Source: Agromyces sp. Soil535 (lineage in GTDB: Bacteria > Actinomycetota > Actinomycetes > Actinomycetales > Microbacteriaceae). From it: a stretch of 64,000 nt of DNA. Shown here one piece after another: positions 59,515 to 64,000 of the stretch. The position numbers and the translations under genes are program-made. The DNA lies in NCBI RefSeq assembly GCF_001428255.1, contig NZ_LMRW01000003.1:50101-114100 (forward strand). Direction: 5' to 3'. Under the pieces are notes generated by a model. That model did not search any database. It worked only from the letters and a program-made list of their open reading frames with translations, and was not told where the DNA came from. Each line of letters begins with the position of its first letter. The stretch's first letter is position 1.

Positions 59515-62412
59515 TCAGTCGATGGAGCGCGATACGAGTAGCGCGAGCTCGACTCTGTTCCGTGCCCCAGTCTTCCGCAGCAGGCTCGACACATGAGTGC
59601 TGACGGTCTTCTCGCCGATGAACAGTTCGCGAGCGATCTCCCTGTACGTGCGGCCGGCCACGATGTACTGGAGGACTGTCCGCTCCCGGGGAGTCAGCAA
59701 TCCAGTCACGCCGTCCGATACCGACAGGACCGGTTCCGTGACTTCCAACAGCGTTATGCGCGCTGTCGCCGCTAGGGCCCTCATGGCATCCAGCTCGGGA
59801 ACGGCCCCGAGCTGTTCAGCTCGTTGGATTCCCCTGCGGAGGGCTTCGGCGGCTGCGGCACGCTCACCTGATCCGTCGACCAACAGGGCTTCGGCATACC
59901 GCCAGTACGCGTATGCCTCTTCCCAAGCAAGCTGGCAGCCCTGACACGCTGCGATGGTGCGTTGCCACAATTCGCTTTCGTTCGGAGCTCGTCTGGCACG
60001 CGCGATCTCAGCGGCGTACCACTCGGCGAGGGCGTCCATCTGACGATTCCAGACCTGAGTCGGCGGGCCGACATCCTTCACGATGTTGGGGAACTGTCGT
60101 ACCAGCGAATCCGCAGCCTCGAGGAACTCGCCTGGATCGAGTGCTCTGTCCCGCGCGGCCTCGGCTTGATCTGCCAATGACCGCGCAGCCAGTGGCAGAA
60201 GCCACTCGCACATCGTCGGCGGCACCCCCTCGGCCAGAAGGCCGGTCATTGCGGATTCAAAAGCGTCAGCTGGCCGGTTCTCGGCCATGCAGACGATGGC
60301 CCGAACCGCGTCGAACTCGTTGGCGCGGAATGCGGACGCATCCTGAACGATCTCGTCAGCGCGGTCCAGATGCCCCCGTGCCTCTCGCACGCGACCTTGG
60401 GCGGCTGCCAAACGCGCCGCCGTGAGGCGTGCCTGTATGTCGGCAAGCTCGCCTGGGCTCGCACCGAGAGCGATGCGGAGGCTACGCAAGCCTTCCTCCC
60501 ACTCGCCGATCGCCACCCAGGCGTGCGCTTCGCTGGCGGCGAGGAATGCGATGTACGAGTGTGGTGCCCCGAACTCTGAAGCTTGATCACGCCGCCGCCG
60601 TATCAGATCCGCGAACCGACGCGATGTCCACATCTCGAGCGCGTTCGCTTCCATGAGGCTGGCACGGCTGAACGCCCACGGATCCTTCGCCTCACGTGCT
60701 TCCTCTGCGCTCCGCTGAGCGAGCGCAACGCACGCTTCGCCGTTCTCACGGACGTACTCCCCGAGGGCCTTCGAATAGAGCGCATACGACATGGCGCGCG
60801 CGTCGTTTGCGCGGGACGCGGCCGCGACGGCCAATTCCGCGTACTCGGCCACATGAGGATCGTCATTCCAATACTCCGCCCACGCCAGGCACGCCAGCGC
60901 GTACGCATACTGCCAGCTGTCGGGTGACTGGGCAGCGAGAGCAACCGCCTCGCGGAACTCAGCCACGGGAGAGAAGGTGGCGCCAGTCGAGTAGCGCAGG
61001 TGGGCACGTCGCACCAGGAGCTCCGCGACGCGAAGCGGTTCGCGGGTCGGTTCGACCTCATCGAGCAGCAGATTGATCGCCCCGAGCTCCTCCGCGTTTT
61101 CGCCTGCGATGTCAGCCGCCGAAACCAATCGCTCGAGGAGCTCACGCCGGGTGACCCACGATCGCTCCGCCAGTTCCTCGAGGCGTAGCGCTCGTGAGAG
61201 CAGTCGAAGCATCTCCCTTTGCCCGCCTGCCGTTCGGGCCGAGTCGGCGGCGCGCACCGCCCACGTCAGCGCCTCGTCGAGCTGGGCCGCCTCGAAGCGA
61301 TGATCCGCGATCGCGACGACCGTCTCGACCGGGACATCGGAGTCGACGCCGAGTTCGGCTTCCAGGTCATCCGCGAATGCCGCATGCAGTTCACGGCGCT
61401 CATCCACGGGCATGGACTGATGGAGCGCCTCGGCGATCAGCGGGTGATGGAACCAGTAGCGCCCGTCGGCGGTCGGATCGACCGCACCAGCCTCAGCCGC
61501 TTCGCGGAGGCGGCCTCGGATCTGCTCCTCTGAATCGCCGGTGATTCCGCTCAACAGGGCCGCTGTGACCGGAACGCCGCCGATCGCCATGATCCGGGTG
61601 AGCTGACGGGCGGGCGCGGAGAGGCGCGTCCAGGATCGCAGCACAGCTCCCGCAAGGTCGGGATTCAGGTCGGACTCGACGTGGTGCGCATCCGCAGCCA
61701 ACCCACTGACGAAGAGGCGTGTCAGGTATGCATTCCCGAGCGTGCGAGCATACACGTCATCGACGAGCGATTCGTGAGCGGGTCGCCCGAGAATGCTCGA
61801 GATCTGCTGACCGGTTGCAACGCGGTCGAGGTTCCCGAGGAGAAGTTCCTCGGTTCCGGGCATCCGATGGATGTCCGCAAGCCAGCGCCGAAGCGGATGG
61901 TCCTCGCCGAGATCGCTGCTCCGTATCGTCGCCACCAGCGCGAGGCGACGTGCTCGCGGGCCGGCGACGAGATACATGAGAGCGTCGAGCGTGCTCTGGT
62001 CGGCCCACTGGAGATCGTCGATGACGAGGACGACGGGATTGATCGCGCAGACCTCGTCGAGCCAGCCGTCAAGCAGCACTGGGACGTTCTCCGCGGGTTC
62101 CCCCGCCTCTAGGAAGCGCGGTGCACTGCCGACCTCTCCGCCTCGGATGTCGCGAAGCGCGGATCGCAGGGCGAGGAATGGCACCGCCATCTTCGTCAGT
62201 GGCAGGCATCCGCCCATGAGCACGAGGGTTCCTGCCGTGCGGTCGTCGCATGCCTGCTGTACGAGTGCCGTCTTTCCGACTCCGGCATCACCGGTTACCA
62301 AGACCGTCACGGCCGCACCGGCTTCTGCGCGATCGAGGGCATCTCGAACCACGGACAGCTCCTGACCTCGCCCAACGAGGACGGGCCCGATCACGCCTGT
62401 GCGGACGGCCAC
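59515..62412 (-). CDS. Large ATP-binding LuxR-family regulator (LAL/MalT-like)
   Basis: 965 residues from GTG 62412 (GGGAGAA upstream). LVGRGQELSVVRDAL and the P-loop VTGDAGVGKTALVQ (about 50), with VLVIDDLQWADQSTLDAL as Walker B, form an AAA-like NTPase. A long helical tetratricopeptide-like region (about 380-880) follows. The C-terminal LuxR domain is LTPRERTVLQYIVAGRTYREIARELFIGEKTVSTHVSSLLRKTGARNR. It probably switches a gene set in response to an unknown signal. Its target is not adjacent. Confidence 0.88.
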   Translation of the reverse strand: MAVRTGVIGPVLVGRGQELSVVRDALDRAEAGAAVTVLVTGDAGVGKTALVQQACDDRTAGTLVLMGGCLPLTKMAVPFLALRSALRDIRGGEVGSAPRFLEAGEPAENVPVLLDGWLDEVCAINPVVLVIDDLQWADQSTLDALMYLVAGPRARRLALVATIRSSDLGEDHPLRRWLADIHRMPGTEELLLGNLDRVATGQQISSILGRPAHESLVDDVYARTLGNAYLTRLFVSGLAADAHHVESDLNPDLAGAVLRSWTRLSAPARQLTRIMAIGGVPVTAALLSGITGDSEEQIRGRLREAAEAGAVDPTADGRYWFHHPLIAEALHQSMPVDERRELHAAFADDLEAELGVDSDVPVETVVAIADHRFEAAQLDEALTWAVRAADSARTAGGQREMLRLLSRALRLEELAERSWVTRRELLERLVSAADIAGENAEELGAINLLLDEVEPTREPLRVAELLVRRAHLRYSTGATFSPVAEFREAVALAAQSPDSWQYAYALACLAWAEYWNDDPHVAEYAELAVAAASRANDARAMSYALYSKALGEYVRENGEACVALAQRSAEEAREAKDPWAFSRASLMEANALEMWTSRRFADLIRRRRDQASEFGAPHSYIAFLAASEAHAWVAIGEWEEGLRSLRIALGASPGELADIQARLTAARLAAAQGRVREARGHLDRADEIVQDASAFRANEFDAVRAIVCMAENRPADAFESAMTGLLAEGVPPTMCEWLLPLAARSLADQAEAARDRALDPGEFLEAADSLVRQFPNIVKDVGPPTQVWNRQMDALAEWYAAEIARARRAPNESELWQRTIAACQGCQLAWEEAYAYWRYAEALLVDGSGERAAAAEALRRGIQRAEQLGAVPELDAMRALAATARITLLEVTEPVLSVSDGVTGLLTPRERTVLQYIVAGRTYREIARELFIGEKTVSTHVSSLLRKTGARNRVELALLVSRSID

Positions 62413-62519
62413 AGGCCCATTCTCCCACCGAGGCCTTTTTTCGAGACACCTAAGGGGGTCTGCTCCGCACGGACACGGCACAGCACTCCGCCGAAGTCGA
62501 GACCGTGCGAGACGGCGCC

Positions 62520-62870
62520 CTACGCCCAGCCGAGTTCGCGGAGCCGAGCATCGTCGAGCCCGAAGTAGTGACCGATCTCGTGCACGAGCGTGATGCGGAC
62601 CCGCGAACGCAGCGCATCGAGGTCTGCGCTGTGCGCCTGCAGGTTGTTCTTGTACAGCGTGATCCGATCGGGAAGCTCCCCGAAACCGTAGACCCCGCGG
62701 GTGGTCAGCGGACGCCCGCTGTACAGCCCGAACAGCCGCGGTCGCTCCCCCAGCGGCTGATTCTCGACGAGGATGGCGACATTCTCGACCCCACGGACCA
62801 TGTCGTCGGGGAGCGCGTCGAACTCCTCGGCAACTATCCGCTCGAAGTCGTCATCGGAGATCTCGACCAT
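62520..62870 (-). CDS. Minimal metallopeptidase family protein (HExxH)
   Basis: 116 residues. Residues near the C-terminus ITLVHEIGHYFGLDDARLRELG contain HEIGH and an aspartate 4-5 residues later, typical of the minimal gluzincin/metzincin-like DUF1025 family. ADLDALRSR, RITLYKNNLQ and a conserved ENQPLGERPRLFGLYSG precede it. The reaction is not known, but zinc binding is likely. Confidence 0.85.
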   Translation of the reverse strand: MVEISDDDFERIVAEEFDALPDDMVRGVENVAILVENQPLGERPRLFGLYSGRPLTTRGVYGFGELPDRITLYKNNLQAHSADLDALRSRVRITLVHEIGHYFGLDDARLRELGWA

Positions 62871-62878
62871 GTCCCAAT

Positions 62879-63232
62879 TGTGCCCGCTCGCCGAGCGGGC
62901 GCACCCGGCTGCTCGAACTGCTCGGCAAGAAGCGGAAGGCCGACCACCTCATCGACCACCTCAGCCACACCGTGCAGACCATCCCGGTGTTCGCGGACGT
63001 CGGGTCCACGAGAAGCCCAACCGGCCCATCCCGATCGAGGACCTCACCGACATCCTCGAGGCGGCCGTCGACGGTCGGATGCCGCGCCCTTCGACAGGCT
63101 CAGGCACCACCATCGCGCTCGTCGGCGCCGAGCAGCTGCTGCTGTCGAAGGCCGTGCGCCGCGTGGCATCCGTCGTCGGCCGCCGCGTGGTCGTGGTGCC
63201 GCGGGCCGGTGTGGGCGCAGTACGCGCTCGCC
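62879..63232 (+). pseudogene. Frameshifted NAD(P)-binding protein remnant
   Basis: Readable pieces LLELLGKKRKADHLIDHLSHTVQTIPVFADVG, then HEKPNRPIPIEDLTDILEAAVDGRMP and TIALVGAEQLLLSKAVRRVASVVGRRVVVVP, resemble an atypical SDR (NDUFA9-like). They lie in two frames, with shifts near 63003 and 63206, and the start is missing. A dispersed CCCTTCGACAGGCTCAGG repeat (63087-63104) has inserted between two pieces. Confidence 0.8.
63087..63104 (+). repeat. Dispersed short repeat inserted in the pseudogene
   Basis: CCCTTCGACAGGCTCAGG is a widely dispersed intergenic sequence in this kind of actinobacterium and here interrupts an otherwise coding-like stretch. It occurs once in this window. Confidence 0.6.
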
Positions 63233-63557
63233 CAGTTCACCGTCAATACGTGGTTGTTGAGTATGTCACTAGGTCCGACGAGATGTGTCCAACCGCGCCT
63301 CGTTGCTGCGTCATCCGCCGCCCCCGAGATCGATGGTACGCAGCTCCGTCACTTGCACCTTCGAACAACGCGCGCACTCGAAATACGGTTCCGTGTCGGG
63401 TTCCCGGCGCACTACCCATTTGTGAATACCGAGCCGGCACCGGAAAGGCTTACCTCGCATTTCGCATCCCCCCTTTGGTCACGGCACCAAAGATCTGGTG
63501 AGAACTACAGTCCAAGAGTTCCAATCCAGGGGCAACCGGATCGGGCCATTTGGTGGG
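63233..63557. other. Gap with no recognised feature
   Basis: Lower GC than the surroundings; no supported reading frame, hairpin or RNA gene was recognised. Confidence 0.55.
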
Positions 63558-63722
63558 CTCCGACCCCAGCATGCTGGCCGAGGGCGTGACGGATGCCGCT
63601 CCGCCGGCGGCATCCGTGCCCGACGACCTGCTCCGCCGGCGCATGTTCACGGCTGAGCAGATCCAGCGCGCTGCCCGAGCCCCGCGGGTTCGGCTGGCGA
63701 GACCTGCGGGTGAGCAGCTGGA
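63558..63722 (+). repeat. Vestigial coding module C
   Basis: The stem-loop (ACGGATGCCGC, GGCGGCATCCGT) and MFTAEQI reading recur as in module A. A one-base difference shifts the frame, after which LPEPRGFGWRDLRVSSW is readable. It overlaps the 3' end of the VanZ-like gene on the other strand. Confidence 0.6.
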
Positions 63723-64000
63723 TTCAGCTGGGGGCGATCACCCTCGGCTGCCCCCGCATCGTGCACGGACACCGAGTACGTGGGGACGACCGCGACGTCC
63801 CGCGGGGGCGCGTACCGCAGCGGAGAAGCGACGAAGACCCCGGTCGCGAGCAGGGCGAGCATGGTCCCGATCGCGCAGATCCGCGTCATCACCGTGACGG
63901 TCCTCGCCTCGAGCCTGCGGCGTGCCAGGGCGAGCAGGCCGATCCCGGCCAGACCTCCCGCGGTGTTGACGACGAGGTCGGTGACGTCGGAGCTCCCGAG
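63647..64000 (-). CDS. VanZ-like membrane protein, C-terminal part
   Basis: 118 codons from the window edge to the stop. SSDVTDLVVNTAGGLAGIGLLALARRRL matches the conserved C-terminal NxxGGxxG segment of VanZ-family proteins. A second hydrophobic segment (ICAIGTMLALLATGVFVASP) follows. The 5' part is beyond the window. The tail after it is unconserved and overlaps repeat module C. Confidence 0.7.
   Translation of the reverse strand, partial: LGSSDVTDLVVNTAGGLAGIGLLALARRRLEARTVTVMTRICAIGTMLALLATGVFVASPLRYAPPRDVAVVPTYSVSVHDAGAAEGDRPQLNPAAHPQVSPAEPAGLGQRAGSAQP

Noticed and set aside
63233..63557. tRNA or small RNA near the right end
   Set aside because: No cloverleaf or conserved CCA/T-loop could be folded by eye.

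Overview
The window is GC-rich actinobacterial DNA. It has many GTG starts, several genes that look leaderless, a CTTGAG/CTCAAG heat-shock (HAIR-type) element, and a strong preference for GGATGCC/GGCATCC inside genes. Together these point to a chromosome segment from the Microbacteriaceae. The genus cannot be decided from this piece. No rRNA, tRNA, CRISPR array or intact transposase was recognised.

Layout. 1-11.8 kb: a secreted GH43-type glycosidase cut by the left edge, with a tandem LacI-type operator; small housekeeping and DUF genes; then three regulator/enzyme pairs (XRE-cupin with a thioredoxin-reductase-like flavoenzyme, MerR with a NAD-binding reductase, tandem-MerR with DUF6194), a Nudix hydrolase and a frameshifted VOC gene. 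12-22.4 kb: a complete sugar locus. Transcribed leftward are GH36 alpha-galactosidase, sugar-binding lipoprotein, two ABC permeases and a LacI regulator. A 1007-residue secreted clan GH-A glycosidase is divergent. Three copies of TGAAATCGNTATCA lie between the divergent promoters. 22.5-29.7 kb: an ArsR pair, a membrane alpha/beta hydrolase, a NYN protein, a type-B carboxylesterase with a 15-bp repeat, and an XRE plus nucleotidyltransferase pair resembling a toxin-antitoxin module. 29.8-33.2 kb: a TetR-controlled operon of alpha/beta hydrolase, enoyl-CoA hydratase-like and EthD-like proteins. 33.3-41.4 kb: small enzymes and DUFs, a 1089-residue secreted glucodextranase/glucoamylase, and membrane proteins.

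41.5-45.5 kb holds a ClpC-type unfoldase with a HAIR element. Two broken copies of its C-terminal tail lie elsewhere, at about 41.5-41.9 kb and 25.3 kb. 45.6-51.4 kb is an accessory stretch of less GC-rich, mostly unrecognised genes, including a HExxH protein, two proteins with HEPN-like RX4H motifs and two membrane proteins. 51.5-64 kb: PadR plus an AarF/UbiB kinase, a VOC protein, a GDSL lipoprotein, a deazaflavin-dependent reductase, a subtilase without signal peptide flanked by 17-bp direct repeats, an ECF41/SigJ-type sigma factor, an ABC-F fragment, a large ATPase-LuxR regulator, a minimal metallopeptidase, a frameshifted NAD-binding pseudogene and the C-terminus of a VanZ-like protein.

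Two short repeat families recur between genes: near-identical GC-rich hairpins built on AACGCCCGG/CCGGGCGTT, and runs of an 8-bp unit (CACTTCGG, CACTCCGG or TACTTCGG), often side by side. Gene remnants (Clp tails, ABC-F stub, SDR pseudogene, a thrice-repeated MFTAEQIR module) suggest repeated local recombination.
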